From positions 62,001 through 126,000 of the forward strand of contig NZ_JANJZK010000003.1 of NCBI RefSeq assembly GCF_024623185.1: a stretch of 64,000 nt of DNA, written 5' to 3'. Origin of the DNA: Anaerofustis stercorihominis (GTDB lineage: Bacteria > Bacillota > Clostridia > Eubacteriales > Anaerofustaceae). Positions 38,956-48,154 of the stretch are shown here, in pieces (the first letter of the stretch is position 1; every line of letters starts with the position of its first letter). The position numbers and the translations under genes were made by a program. The notes beneath the pieces were generated by a model that searched no databases, had not been told where the DNA came from, and worked only from the letters and a program-made list of their open reading frames with translations.

Positions 38956-39801
38956 CTAGCATTCAAACGTAAAGTTATCGATAAGTCTGGTTTTACCTAT
39001 ATACACTGCCATAGCAATAAGCACCTTACCTTTTATTACATCGATTTTTTCAACTGTCTCCAAATCTACGGCTTCTACATAATCAATTTTAGCAAGCGGT
39101 TCTTTATTTATATTGTCTTTCATTTTATTGATTATCGTATTTACATCTCTTTCTCCCGATACCAGCAAGTCTTTACCAAGAGAAATCGTCTTATATAAGA
39201 TAAGGGCAGCTTTTCTTTCTTCTTTATTTAAATATGTATTTCTAGAACTTTTCGCCAGACCGTCTTCCTCTCTTATTATAGGACAGCCTATAACATCAAT
39301 ATCCATATTTAAATCTTTTACAATTCTTTTAATAACGCATAACTGCTGTGCGTCTTTCATTCCAAAGTATGCTCTGTCAGGTGTCACTATATTAAATAAT
39401 TTCGTTACTACAGTCATAACGCCTCTGAAATGTATGGGTCTTGATTTTCCGCAAAGTTCCGTTGTAAGACCGTTCATATCCACATAAGAACAAAATCCTT
39501 CTTTGTACATTTCTTCCGGCTCGGGATTAAAAATCAAATCGGCACCCGTCTCATCACAAAGCTTGCTGTCTTTATTTATATCTCTCGGATAAGTTTCAAG
39601 GTCTTCATTTTCCCCAAACTGCATCGGATTTACGAATATACTTACAACGACTTTATCATTTTCCTCTACCGCTTTTTTAATTAAACTTTGATGTCCTTCG
39701 TGCAGATAGCCCATTGTAGGAACAAGCCCAACGCTGAAACCGTCTTTCTTCCATGACCTTACTCTATTTCTCACTTCTTCTATATTATGTAATAATTCCA
39801 T
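38956..39801 (-). CDS. panC: Pantoate-beta-alanine ligase
   Basis: A 281-residue ATP-dependent ligase that joins pantoate and beta-alanine to pantothenate. VPTMGYLHEGHQSLI contains the nucleotidyl-transferase HxGH-type motif, and KSSRNTYL near residue 180 is the KMSKS-like site. It follows panB by 12 bp. Confidence 0.97.
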   Translation of the reverse strand: MELLHNIEEVRNRVRSWKKDGFSVGLVPTMGYLHEGHQSLIKKAVEENDKVVVSIFVNPMQFGENEDLETYPRDINKDSKLCDETGADLIFNPEPEEMYKEGFCSYVDMNGLTTELCGKSRPIHFRGVMTVVTKLFNIVTPDRAYFGMKDAQQLCVIKRIVKDLNMDIDVIGCPIIREEDGLAKSSRNTYLNKEERKAALILYKTISLGKDLLVSGERDVNTIINKMKDNINKEPLAKIDYVEAVDLETVEKIDVIKGKVLIAMAVYIGKTRLIDNFTFEC

Positions 39802-39813
39802 TTCATTCTCCGA

Positions 39814-40641
39814 TTAATATAATTTCTCTATTACTTCATCATCTATTTTATAAGTATTTTCCGAACTTGGGAATACACCTTTATTTATCTCATTATGATA
39901 TTGTTTGAACGCTTCTTTCATCACACTTCCGATATCCGCGTATTTCTTAACGAATTTAGGAGTAAAATCCGAAAACATTCCAAGCATATCCTGATATACG
40001 AGTATTTGTCCGTCACAATATTTCCCTGCACCTATACCTATTGTAGGGATACTTATACTTTCGGTTATAAGCTTTGCAAGCTTTTCAGGGACACATTCCA
40101 GTACCAAGGCAAATGCCCCCGCTTTTTCAACCTCTTTAGCGTCTTCAAGCAGTTTTTTTGCCGCTTCTTCACTTTTTCCCTGAACTTTAAACCCGCCAAA
40201 AGCGTTAATACTTTGGGGAGTAAGACCTAAATGAGCCATTACGGGAATACCCGCATTAGTTATTGCATTTATAGCCTCGCTCACTTCTTTTCCGCCCTCA
40301 AGCTTGACAGCTCCCGCTCGTCCTTCTTTCATTAGCCTTCCCGCATTTTTTACCGCGTCGTAAACAGAGGTTTGATATGACATAAAGGGCATATCCACGA
40401 CTACCAAAGCGTTTTTTGCACCCCTTGCAACGGCTCTTGCGTGATGTATCATATCTTCCATGGTAACGGATATGGTATCTTCATAACCAAGGATTACATT
40501 ACCGAGTGAATCTCCAACGAGTATCCCGTTGATACCGGCCTCATCCATTAATTTTGCGGTAGAGTAATCATATGCGGTAAGCATAGATAATTTTTCATTA
40601 CTTTCTTTTACACTCTTAAAAGTTGCTGCAGTATTTTTCAT
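39814..40641 (-). CDS. panB: 3-methyl-2-oxobutanoate hydroxymethyltransferase
   Basis: A 275-residue (beta/alpha)8 enzyme that converts ketoisovalerate to ketopantoate. It shows [26 protein letters not shown] with metal-binding Asp, AVKLEGGKE and [14 protein letters not shown]. It starts 2 bp after the DUF2520 protein gene, so the first two steps of the pathway are probably cotranslated. Confidence 0.97.
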   Translation of the reverse strand: MKNTAATFKSVKESNEKLSMLTAYDYSTAKLMDEAGINGILVGDSLGNVILGYEDTISVTMEDMIHHARAVARGAKNALVVVDMPFMSYQTSVYDAVKNAGRLMKEGRAGAVKLEGGKEVSEAINAITNAGIPVMAHLGLTPQSINAFGGFKVQGKSEEAAKKLLEDAKEVEKAGAFALVLECVPEKLAKLITESISIPTIGIGAGKYCDGQILVYQDMLGMFSDFTPKFVKKYADIGSVMKEAFKQYHNEINKGVFPSSENTYKIDDEVIEKLY

Positions 40642-40643
40642 CC

Positions 40644-41486
40644 TTATTCCTCTTTCAATATTTTCTTTATATTGCCATAATCAGTATTTTCATTTTTCTC
40701 TTCGGCAATATCTATTAGTCCCAATGATAATAATTTATAAATATCTTTTGCTTCATTACTTAATACATCTAAGTGTTTCATTACGGTAGTAATATCATTT
40801 CTTTCAATAGGTCCGGTAAGAGAATCTATAAGCCCTCTTTCAGCTATATTATTTGCATTATTCATAAAAAGCGGCATTAAAGCATCTATTGCTTCCTCTT
40901 TTTTAAATCCGCTTTCAATAAGCAAATCAGCTCCCATATTTACTAGAGCGATAACTAAATTACTCACGTAAACACATGACGCATGATATTTACTTTTATT
41001 ATCCTCAGAAATTATTTTGACAGGATTTCCCATGCTCTCAAAAAAACACTTAAAAAAGTCTAAATATTTTTTATTTCCTTCAATTGTAAAATAAGCATTG
41101 GAGAGTTCCTTATAAGACGTATACTTATCGTTAAAAGCATACATTGGATGAATGGAATAACCGAGAACCTCTCGGTCACCTTTTTGAAAGACTGCGGAAG
41201 ATAATGCTCCGCTACAGTGACAAAATATTTTATTTTGAATTTCGAAATCTTTTAGACTTTCCCAAACCATACCGATATCTTTATCCGGTACTGTCAGGAA
41301 CAATGCATCACATGAATTTAATATATCATATAATGTACTAAAATAATCAGTATCCGTGAATTTAGCTGCTTCACGTGCAGAATCGGGATTTTTGCTGTAA
41401 TACCCAATAACATCTTTTTTATGCAGTTTAAAGTATTTGCCGAGACTGACTCCTACTTTTCCCGCACCCACAAATCCTATTTTCAT
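40644..41486 (-). CDS. panG: Rossmann/DUF2520 protein, probable ketopantoate reductase (PanG type)
   Basis: A 280-residue NAD(P)-binding protein. GFVGAGKVG at residues 4-12 is the dinucleotide motif, followed by SLGKYF and a Ser/Lys-rich segment consistent with NADPH preference. The C-terminal helical DUF2520 domain includes [13 protein letters not shown]. It is the first gene of an operon with panB, panC, panD and coaBC, which has no PanE gene, so it very likely supplies the missing ketopantoate reduction. PanG, a reductase unrelated in overall sequence to PanE, was described in Francisella; the identity here is inferred from fold and context. The ATG at 41486 follows GAGGGTGG; an in-frame ATG at 41513 is weaker. 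Confidence 0.75.
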   Translation of the reverse strand: MKIGFVGAGKVGVSLGKYFKLHKKDVIGYYSKNPDSAREAAKFTDTDYFSTLYDILNSCDALFLTVPDKDIGMVWESLKDFEIQNKIFCHCSGALSSAVFQKGDREVLGYSIHPMYAFNDKYTSYKELSNAYFTIEGNKKYLDFFKCFFESMGNPVKIISEDNKSKYHASCVYVSNLVIALVNMGADLLIESGFKKEEAIDALMPLFMNNANNIAERGLIDSLTGPIERNDITTVMKHLDVLSNEAKDIYKLLSLGLIDIAEEKNENTDYGNIKKILKEE

Positions 41487-41680
41487 TCTACCACCCTCTT
41501 TCGGTGATGCCATAAAGTCTCTTTCCTTCGATAAAAGCTTTAATTCTAATTATATAGAATGAAAAACAAAATATTTACCACGGTATAGTTTCAAAATGAA
41601 TACCATCCGCCTACATAATAGCACTAAGGTTAGTATTTGTAAATAAAAAACAACTATTTAAATATATTTAATCACAAAAA

Positions 41681-41702
41681 AAGAGCAGATTACTCTGCTC
41701 TT
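41681..41702 (-). terminator. Terminator after the HtrA-walJ cluster
   Basis: AAGAGCAG (41681-41688) pairs with CTGCTCTT (41695-41702); T residues follow on the minus strand. Confidence 0.85.
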
Positions 41703-41706
41703 ATGA

Positions 41707-42825
41707 TTATTTTGATTTACTTAATTCGACCTCAACAGTATTTGCTTTTCCGTTTCGTTCATAAGTGATTTTTATCTTTTCGCCCGGTCTGTGGTAATAA
41801 AGTTGTTCTCTGAATTTTAACATATTATTGACTTCCACACCGTCTACTTTTGTAATAACATCATTTTCCTTTATCCCTGCTTTTGCGGCACCCGAGCCAT
41901 TTACAACTCCTACTATCAATATACCCTTATCTACTTGTAACTTTTCATTTTCAGTATAGTATCTCGCAATTTCCTTATCTACACCTTCTATCCCGATGAC
42001 TGTAGGCGTGAAAGAACCTTTTTCTTTGATTTGGTTTATTATAGGCTTCACTATATTTATAGGTATTGCAAAACCCAAACCTTCACCGGACTGTATTTTA
42101 TAAGTGTTTATACCAATCACTTCTCCGGCAAGATTTAACAGAGGTCCTCCGCTGTTGCCGGCATTTATCGAAGCGTCGGTTTGTATAAGATCCTCGGCTA
42201 TTGTCTTATTATCAACTGCAATGCTTCTGTTTAATGCGCTCACTATCCCCTGAGTTACGCTTCTTTCAAAAGTAAGCCCCAAAGGATTTCCTATTGCAAT
42301 AGCCGTCTGTCCTATATTTATCTTTTCACTGTCCCCTAAATTAACGACTGGTAAATTCTTTGCATTTATCTTTATTACAGCTAAATCTACAGTATCTGAT
42401 TTGAATACTACTTTAGCTTCATAACTTGTTCCGTCTTTCAAAGTAACGTTTATTTGTTTGGGATTATCGCTTACCACATGCTGATTTGTAACGATTATCC
42501 CATTTTTATCTACTATAAATCCGGTTCCTACACCGCTGCTTTCGTACTCTCTGTTAAACATATCTTTGCTTAGTTCCGTGGTTTCAATGCCTACGACAGC
42601 AGGTGTAACACTTGCCGCAACTTTCTCTGTAGTACTGGATTTTAAAGTCGTAGCCGAAGATGAACCAGAGCTATTTCCACCACCCTGACTGACAGTACCT
42701 ATTTTTTCATCTATCATTTTTTCCATTCTGTAATTAGTTACCAAAAAAGCAACGGAACCGAAAAGAATTCCTCCGATTATCAGCCCTAAAAAGAAAATAG
42801 TTAAACCGCTTCTCTTTTCTCTCAT
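41707..42825 (-). CDS. HtrA/DegP-like serine protease with PDZ domain
   Basis: A 372-residue membrane-anchored protease for misfolded envelope proteins. There is a short basic N-terminus, a membrane helix at about 9-30 and a Gly/Ser-rich linker (46-65). The trypsin-like domain follows with catalytic H116 in TNQHVV, D147 in TVDLAVI and S225 in NAGNSGGPL. A single PDZ domain (about 275-365) is at the C-terminus. It follows a WalJ-like hydrolase by 9 bp, a neighbourhood known from the WalRK region of Bacillota, although WalRK themselves are not here. Confidence 0.94.
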   Translation of the reverse strand: MREKRSGLTIFFLGLIIGGILFGSVAFLVTNYRMEKMIDEKIGTVSQGGGNSSGSSSATTLKSSTTEKVAASVTPAVVGIETTELSKDMFNREYESSGVGTGFIVDKNGIIVTNQHVVSDNPKQINVTLKDGTSYEAKVVFKSDTVDLAVIKINAKNLPVVNLGDSEKINIGQTAIAIGNPLGLTFERSVTQGIVSALNRSIAVDNKTIAEDLIQTDASINAGNSGGPLLNLAGEVIGINTYKIQSGEGLGFAIPINIVKPIINQIKEKGSFTPTVIGIEGVDKEIARYYTENEKLQVDKGILIVGVVNGSGAAKAGIKENDVITKVDGVEVNNMLKFREQLYYHRPGEKIKITYERNGKANTVEVELSKSK

Positions 42826-42834
42826 ATTCTCCTC

Positions 42835-43623
42835 CTAAAATTCTACAATACCATTGACACCGATCCTGTTCGCAACATCCAAGATATAATCTTTACCCTC
42901 TTTGATATCACTGTCAAGGGCTACATTTTTTACAGTTTCATAAGCAATAGTACTTATATTGTTTTCTTCGCTTAAATGTCCAAGCCTTACCCTTTCAGTT
43001 TTGCCCTTAATGAGCTCACTTAATACTTTTCCGCTGTCATTATTTGATAAATGCCCGAACGGAGATAAGATCCTTTGTTTCAAATGCATTGGATATGAAC
43101 CTTTCTTAAGCATATTTTCATCATGATTTGCTTCAAGAAAAACAAATTTACATTCCTTTAAATTTTCTATTACATCTTCTATTATCATTCCCATATCCGT
43201 TGCAACTCCGCATTTTGTTTTTCCGTCATCTATTGTAAAGCCTATGGGTGCAACCGCATCATGGGGAATGGAAAAACTATTTATAAGAACGTCATTTATA
43301 TAAAAAGGGATTTCTTCTTCAATCCTATATATATTTTCTTCTTTTACGCTGCCGACCTTTTTAAGTACGGTATCACAGGCGGCTCTATGTAAATACATGG
43401 GGATATCGGCTCTTCTTGATAATACCCCTGCACCTTTTATATGATCACTATGTTCATGAGTAATAAGAATTGCATCTATATCGCCTATTTCAACATCTAT
43501 TTTTTTTAGTTCATTTACTATAGTACTGCCGGGAAGACCTGCGTCAACCAAAATTTTAGTATTTTCGCTTTCCACAAGCAGACTATTACCTCTGGATGAG
43601 GAAAAAAGATTAGTAAATTTCAT
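42835..43623 (-). CDS. walJ: MBL-fold hydrolase (WalJ/YycJ-like)
   Basis: A 262-residue metallo-beta-lactamase-fold protein with the metal motif LITHEHSDHIKG (H56, H58, D60, H61) and further histidines in FSIPHDAV and EANHDE. It is of WalJ/YycJ type, a predicted metal-dependent nuclease or hydrolase linked to DNA replication or cell-wall homeostasis; the substrate is unknown. Its partner gene here is htrA, as in walRKHIJ-htrA clusters of other Bacillota. An AGGAG site precedes the ATG. Confidence 0.82.
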   Translation of the reverse strand: MKFTNLFSSSRGNSLLVESENTKILVDAGLPGSTIVNELKKIDVEIGDIDAILITHEHSDHIKGAGVLSRRADIPMYLHRAACDTVLKKVGSVKEENIYRIEEEIPFYINDVLINSFSIPHDAVAPIGFTIDDGKTKCGVATDMGMIIEDVIENLKECKFVFLEANHDENMLKKGSYPMHLKQRILSPFGHLSNNDSGKVLSELIKGKTERVRLGHLSEENNISTIAYETVKNVALDSDIKEGKDYILDVANRIGVNGIVEF

Positions 43624-43682
43624 TTATTCTCCTATTAATTCTATGCATTCTATATTTAAATATATAATTTAATATTAAAAAT

Positions 43683-43701
43683 CCCCTTATAAAATAAGGG
43701 G
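43683..43701 (-). terminator. Terminator of murA
   Basis: CCCCTTAT (43683-43690) pairs with ATAAGGGG (43694-43701), and the minus-strand copy is followed by ATTTTTAAT. Confidence 0.8.
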
Positions 43702-43707
43702 AAAAGG

Positions 43708-44970
43708 TTACGAATCAACTCTCTTTATGTCCGCTCCTAAATTTCTGAAGTTTTCTTCGATATTTTCATATCCTCTGTCTATATATTTAAGATTTGTAAT
43801 CTCTGTAGTTCCTTTTGCTACGAGCCCCGCAAGTATCATTGCAGCTCCTGCTCTAAGGTCTGTTGCCTGTATCTTTGTTCCATATAATTCGCTCGGACCG
43901 GTGAACACCGCAGTGTTTCCGTTCACTCTTACATTTGCTCCCATTTTTTGAAGCTCTGTTACATATCTGAAACGATTTTCAAATATACTCTCCGTAATGG
44001 AACTTACACCGTTTGCAAGACACATAATAAGCCCCATGGGCTGCTGCAAATCAGTAGGAAATCCGGGATAAGGCAAAGTCTTGACATTACAAGGTTTGAT
44101 ATATTCTCTTCCCACTACCCTTATATTATCGTCTTCATCGACACTAACGTCCGCGCCCATCTCAATAAGCTTAGCAGTAATCGAGTCCAAATGAGGAGGG
44201 ATTACATTTTTTATAAGTACATCCCCTTTTGTTGCAGCCGCAGCTATCATATATGTTCCCGCGGTAATTTGATCGGGAACTACAGAATATTCACATCCGT
44301 GAAGCTCTTCGACTCCCATTATCCTGATAACATCGGTACCCGCACCCTTTATTTTTGCACCCATAAGATTTAAAAAGTTTGCAATATCAACAACGTGAGG
44401 TTCCTTTGCTGCATTTTCTATAATGGTAAGTCCTTCTGCCTTTACTGCTGCGAGCATAATATTAATGGTAGCCCCAACACTTGCAACATCCATATATATA
44501 TTGGTACCTTTGAGACCATAAGGTGCTTCGATTTTTATTGAGCCTTTTACATCTACTTTTGCACCCAAGGCTTCAAATCCTTTGATATGAAGGTCTATCG
44601 GTCTCGCACCTATATCACATCCCCCCGGAGGAGGAAGTTCAACAAATCCGTTTCGTCCAAGTAAAGCACCGAGGAGATAATAGCTCGCTCTCATTTTTGT
44701 ACTTTCATCTGCAATTTCTTCGCTGGTGCAGTCCGCTATTGCTGTTGTATCTATACTTAAGCCTTTACTCGTTTTTCTGATTTTAGCTCCGAGCTTTTTC
44801 ATTATACTTATATAATTTCTGATATCTTGTATATCAGGTAAATTTTCTATTAAAAATTTATCAGATGCCAGAACGGTTGCGGGTAATATCCCGAGAGCCG
44901 CATTTTTAGCACCGGTTATAGTCACTTCTCCGGTAAGTCTTCTGCCACCGTTAATAATAATTTTTTCCAT
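43708..44970 (-). CDS. murA: UDP-N-acetylglucosamine 1-carboxyvinyltransferase
   Basis: A 420-residue enzyme that adds enolpyruvate to UDP-GlcNAc in the first committed step of peptidoglycan synthesis; it is the target of fosfomycin. It has substrate-binding K22/N23 in GAKNAA and the catalytic C118 in PPPGGCDIGARPIDLH, so it should be fosfomycin-sensitive by this residue. The start at 44970 is preferred over an ATG at 44979 because the AAAGG site is otherwise too close. It appears monocistronic with its own terminator. Confidence 0.97.
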   Translation of the reverse strand: MEKIIINGGRRLTGEVTITGAKNAALGILPATVLASDKFLIENLPDIQDIRNYISIMKKLGAKIRKTSKGLSIDTTAIADCTSEEIADESTKMRASYYLLGALLGRNGFVELPPPGGCDIGARPIDLHIKGFEALGAKVDVKGSIKIEAPYGLKGTNIYMDVASVGATINIMLAAVKAEGLTIIENAAKEPHVVDIANFLNLMGAKIKGAGTDVIRIMGVEELHGCEYSVVPDQITAGTYMIAAAATKGDVLIKNVIPPHLDSITAKLIEMGADVSVDEDDNIRVVGREYIKPCNVKTLPYPGFPTDLQQPMGLIMCLANGVSSITESIFENRFRYVTELQKMGANVRVNGNTAVFTGPSELYGTKIQATDLRAGAAMILAGLVAKGTTEITNLKYIDRGYENIEENFRNLGADIKRVDS

Positions 44971-45061
44971 ATTTTTCATCCTTTTATTCTTTTTCCCCTT
45001 AGCTAATTAATTATACTAAAATTAATACTAAAAATAAAGAGTTATTAAATATTATTTATAC

Positions 45062-45919
45062 CTAGAAACATGGACTGTCCTGTAAATGCTTATAACTCCT
45101 TGTTCTTGCAAGCAGATTTGTATCACTTAATTTTACTTTTGGAATACCCGCAAATCTAGTTTTATAAACACTGCCGTGGCAATCGGAGCCGCCGCTGACT
45201 ATCAAGTCATTCTTCTTACAATAATCGAAGTAATACTTGTTTTGTTCTTTTAACGGATTATATGAGCTGTAACATTCAAGTCCGTCGATACCTAAATCCA
45301 AATAGTAATTCAACATATCTTCACTCATTACATTTCCCGGGTAATAATAAGAAGGATGTGCAAGAACCGCAACGCCACCTGCATTTTTTATCACTTTGAT
45401 TACTTCTTCGGAAGAAATCAAATCTTCATCTTTTGGCACGGGAACTTGAGCTTTAACTTTATTAAATGCCTCTACACCTTCGCATACTCCTTTTTCTGCA
45501 AGATAATTCATTATGGGAAGTCCCGCCATTTCCTTCATTTTATAGATATTATATTCCTCTAAACTTACACCATTATCACAATTTTTTTCTACCCATTTTA
45601 TTATCCTGGTATCTCTGTTTTGTCTTACTCTTCTTGTTCTGGTCATCGTATAAGTAAGATCGATATCGTCAATATCTATATCATATCCGAGTATGTGTAT
45701 TTCCTTATCAAATGATTTAGAACATATTTCTGTTGCCCTTATGAAGTTTAGACCTTCCTTATTTGCAATATACTCCGTAAGTTTAACATTTGAAATGCTA
45801 TCATGATCCGATATCGCAAAATATTTAAGTCCTGCCTCTTTAACATTTTTTACTGTCTCTTCACTGTCCCAGCTTCCGTCGGAAGCATTTGTATGAATAT
45901 GAAAATCTAACCTGTCCAT
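45062..45919 (-). CDS. PHP-domain phosphoesterase
   Basis: A 285-residue protein of the PHP family, close to YciV/TrpH-like phosphatases that act on 3',5'-nucleoside bisphosphates or RNA 5' ends. The metal-binding residues are visible in DFHIHTNASDGSW (H7, H9, D14), ISDHDSI, AHPSYY and GGSDCHG near the C-terminus. The start at 45919 is selected by its AGGAGGG site and is 8 bp after the stop of the U32 peptidase gene; a longer ATG at 45952 would overlap it. The substrate is not determined by sequence. Confidence 0.8.
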   Translation of the reverse strand: MDRLDFHIHTNASDGSWDSEETVKNVKEAGLKYFAISDHDSISNVKLTEYIANKEGLNFIRATEICSKSFDKEIHILGYDIDIDDIDLTYTMTRTRRVRQNRDTRIIKWVEKNCDNGVSLEEYNIYKMKEMAGLPIMNYLAEKGVCEGVEAFNKVKAQVPVPKDEDLISSEEVIKVIKNAGGVAVLAHPSYYYPGNVMSEDMLNYYLDLGIDGLECYSSYNPLKEQNKYYFDYCKKNDLIVSGGSDCHGSVYKTRFAGIPKVKLSDTNLLARTRSYKHLQDSPCF

Positions 45920-45927
45920 TTTCCCTC

Positions 45928-47991
45928 CTATAATAATTTTCTGAAATAGCACCCTCTTGTAGCGTTATTGATCATTTCCTTTTTTTCAAAGTATGTTATT
46001 ACTTTTTTTATATCATATATACTTTCATTATTAAATATAAATATTTTATTTATATCACTATCTAATCTATCAAGTTTGTCAAATATGCATAAAGGATATG
46101 TATTATAAATTTCGCTGGTTTGTCCGTTGCATTTTACTCTAAACTTTTTATCCATTCTATCTATCAAATACTGATTTTTATTGCAGTTTTTACATCCTAT
46201 CTCTTCTTTTATTGGACAATTCCTCGCAGTCATCAAAGGCAGATATCCATATACTATAATTGATAATTCCGTATTTGTATTGATTTTATTTATATTATTT
46301 ATGGTATTTTCAAAGGAAAGGGTAATATTTCTTAAATTACGTATTTCTTTTTCCAATAAATCAACACTGTACGAATTGGTAATATTAGTGCCAAACCCGG
46401 TCATTATATCAAAATCCATTTCATCCAGAAGATGTATTTTCCCGATAGTATGAGCAAGTCCTTTTTTAATCCCGAACTCTTTTGCCTTTAAAAGGTTTTT
46501 ATTTATATCTGTCTCATCATCGAAATATACCCTTGGCATTTCTACTCCGATTTTATCTTTGTATTTATCGATTAAATCCTTATTTAATTTACTAATATCA
46601 AATAAAGGAATATAAGTTTCATCAAAATAATCAAGAATAAAATCATCGAGTATACTTAAATCATTTATGACAGATATATTTTTACTACCTATAGGTCTGA
46701 TTTTATCTTTTAATTTTGTTAATTTATCTATATCATATGAAGGGAATTTACTAAGTCTGATTTCGTCCAATTTATCTGTAGCATTTCTTCTGATTTCATT
46801 TATTTTAGAAACAGGTAAAAATATATTTTCATCTGATATTCCGGTAATATTTTCTGCGTGATAAACAGTTGAACCTAACTTCAATAAATTTTTTTCAATA
46901 TTTTCTTTTGTGGTCGGTTTATTTTTTGCTTCTTCAATTATATCACTTTTAACAAAAACTCTATTATTATCTTCATCGATCATTTTAAGACAAGCATTTT
47001 TACCCAATGAAAAATCATACTTTATATTTACTTTGACTTTATCTTCATGAATATCTTTATTTCTTATTTCATCAACTGCTGCTTTTGTATAAGATTTATC
47101 TTCTTCACTTCTTATACCAAACATATTATTTCTTTTTCCCGTTATATATCCGTCGGTAAAACCGCTTCTGGAAAACACATCTTTGAGCAGTTCTTTATTA
47201 TATTTTCCAGACTCTATTTTATTTCTTATTTCACTTACCACACTTTTTACATATTCATTGCTCTTCATCCTGCCTTCGATTTTTAAAGAAGCAATCCCCA
47301 TATTTGCAAACTCTTCTATATAATCTATAAAACAAACATCTTTAAGAGACAAATCATACCTTCCCTTATCTTTAACACAGAAAGGAAGCCTGCATACCCC
47401 GGCACATAGCCCCCTGTTCCCGCTTCGTTCTCCCAGAGCGGAAGAAAAATAACACTGCCCGGAAACACTCATGCATAAAGCCCCATGAATAAAAATTTCA
47501 ACTTCTACATCGACTTCATCCATAATTCTTTTTATTTCATTTAAAGAAAGTTCCCTTGAAAGGACAACTCTGTCAAACCCCATATCCTTAAGTTTCTTTG
47601 CATCACTCACATTATGCACACTAAGCTGGGTGGAAGCATGAAGAGGGACCTTTGAAATTTGTCTTAAAATATTTATTACTCCAAGGTCCTGAACAATGAT
47701 CGCATCAAAACCCACTTTATTAATAACTTCAATCTCTTCTATTAAATCCTTGATTTCATTGTCGTAAACCAATGTATTCAGTGTCACATGAGCCTTCTTA
47801 CCTCTTAAATGACAAAAATCAACTGCTTCTTTTATATCCTCAAACTTAGAGAAATTCTCGGCATTTCTCCTTGCATTAAAATTAGAAAGCCCAAAATATA
47901 CGCTATCGGCTCCAGATAAAATAGACGTCTTTAAATTATCAAAACTCCCGGCAGGTGCTAAAATTTCTATTTCATTTCCATTAACTATCAT
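45928..47991 (-). CDS. U32-family peptidase-like protein
   Basis: A 687-residue protein of the peptidase U32 family. The N-terminal TIM-barrel-like part begins EILAPAGSFDNLKT and contains the family signature around FIHGALCMSVSGQCYFSS and GNRGLCAGVCRLPF, with cysteines that may bind an iron-sulphur cluster. The C-terminal part (about 380-687) is an extension with CPIKEEIGCKNC. Some U32 proteins are tRNA or rRNA hydroxylation factors (RlhA, TrhP), others collagenase-like; the reaction here is unclear. A pairing with PHP genes of this kind recurs in Bacillota. Confidence 0.82.
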   Translation of the reverse strand: MIVNGNEIEILAPAGSFDNLKTSILSGADSVYFGLSNFNARRNAENFSKFEDIKEAVDFCHLRGKKAHVTLNTLVYDNEIKDLIEEIEVINKVGFDAIIVQDLGVINILRQISKVPLHASTQLSVHNVSDAKKLKDMGFDRVVLSRELSLNEIKRIMDEVDVEVEIFIHGALCMSVSGQCYFSSALGERSGNRGLCAGVCRLPFCVKDKGRYDLSLKDVCFIDYIEEFANMGIASLKIEGRMKSNEYVKSVVSEIRNKIESGKYNKELLKDVFSRSGFTDGYITGKRNNMFGIRSEEDKSYTKAAVDEIRNKDIHEDKVKVNIKYDFSLGKNACLKMIDEDNNRVFVKSDIIEEAKNKPTTKENIEKNLLKLGSTVYHAENITGISDENIFLPVSKINEIRRNATDKLDEIRLSKFPSYDIDKLTKLKDKIRPIGSKNISVINDLSILDDFILDYFDETYIPLFDISKLNKDLIDKYKDKIGVEMPRVYFDDETDINKNLLKAKEFGIKKGLAHTIGKIHLLDEMDFDIMTGFGTNITNSYSVDLLEKEIRNLRNITLSFENTINNINKINTNTELSIIVYGYLPLMTARNCPIKEEIGCKNCNKNQYLIDRMDKKFRVKCNGQTSEIYNTYPLCIFDKLDRLDSDINKIFIFNNESIYDIKKVITYFEKKEMINNATRGCYFRKLL

Positions 47992-48154
47992 AAAAGTACC
48001 TTCAAATATTTATTTCAATGTAAGTATATAATAATAGCTATTTAAATACAAATATTTGAATGCTTTTTTATTTTTTTTAGAATTCTGCTAGATTTCACCA
48101 AATTTCTCCATGGATTATTTCTATAATTTTTTTATAACTTATAGGAGGCTTAAA

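Noticed and set aside
48000-48154. Spo0A box upstream of spoIIE
   Set aside because: No TGTCGAA-type sequence is present in the intergenic region.
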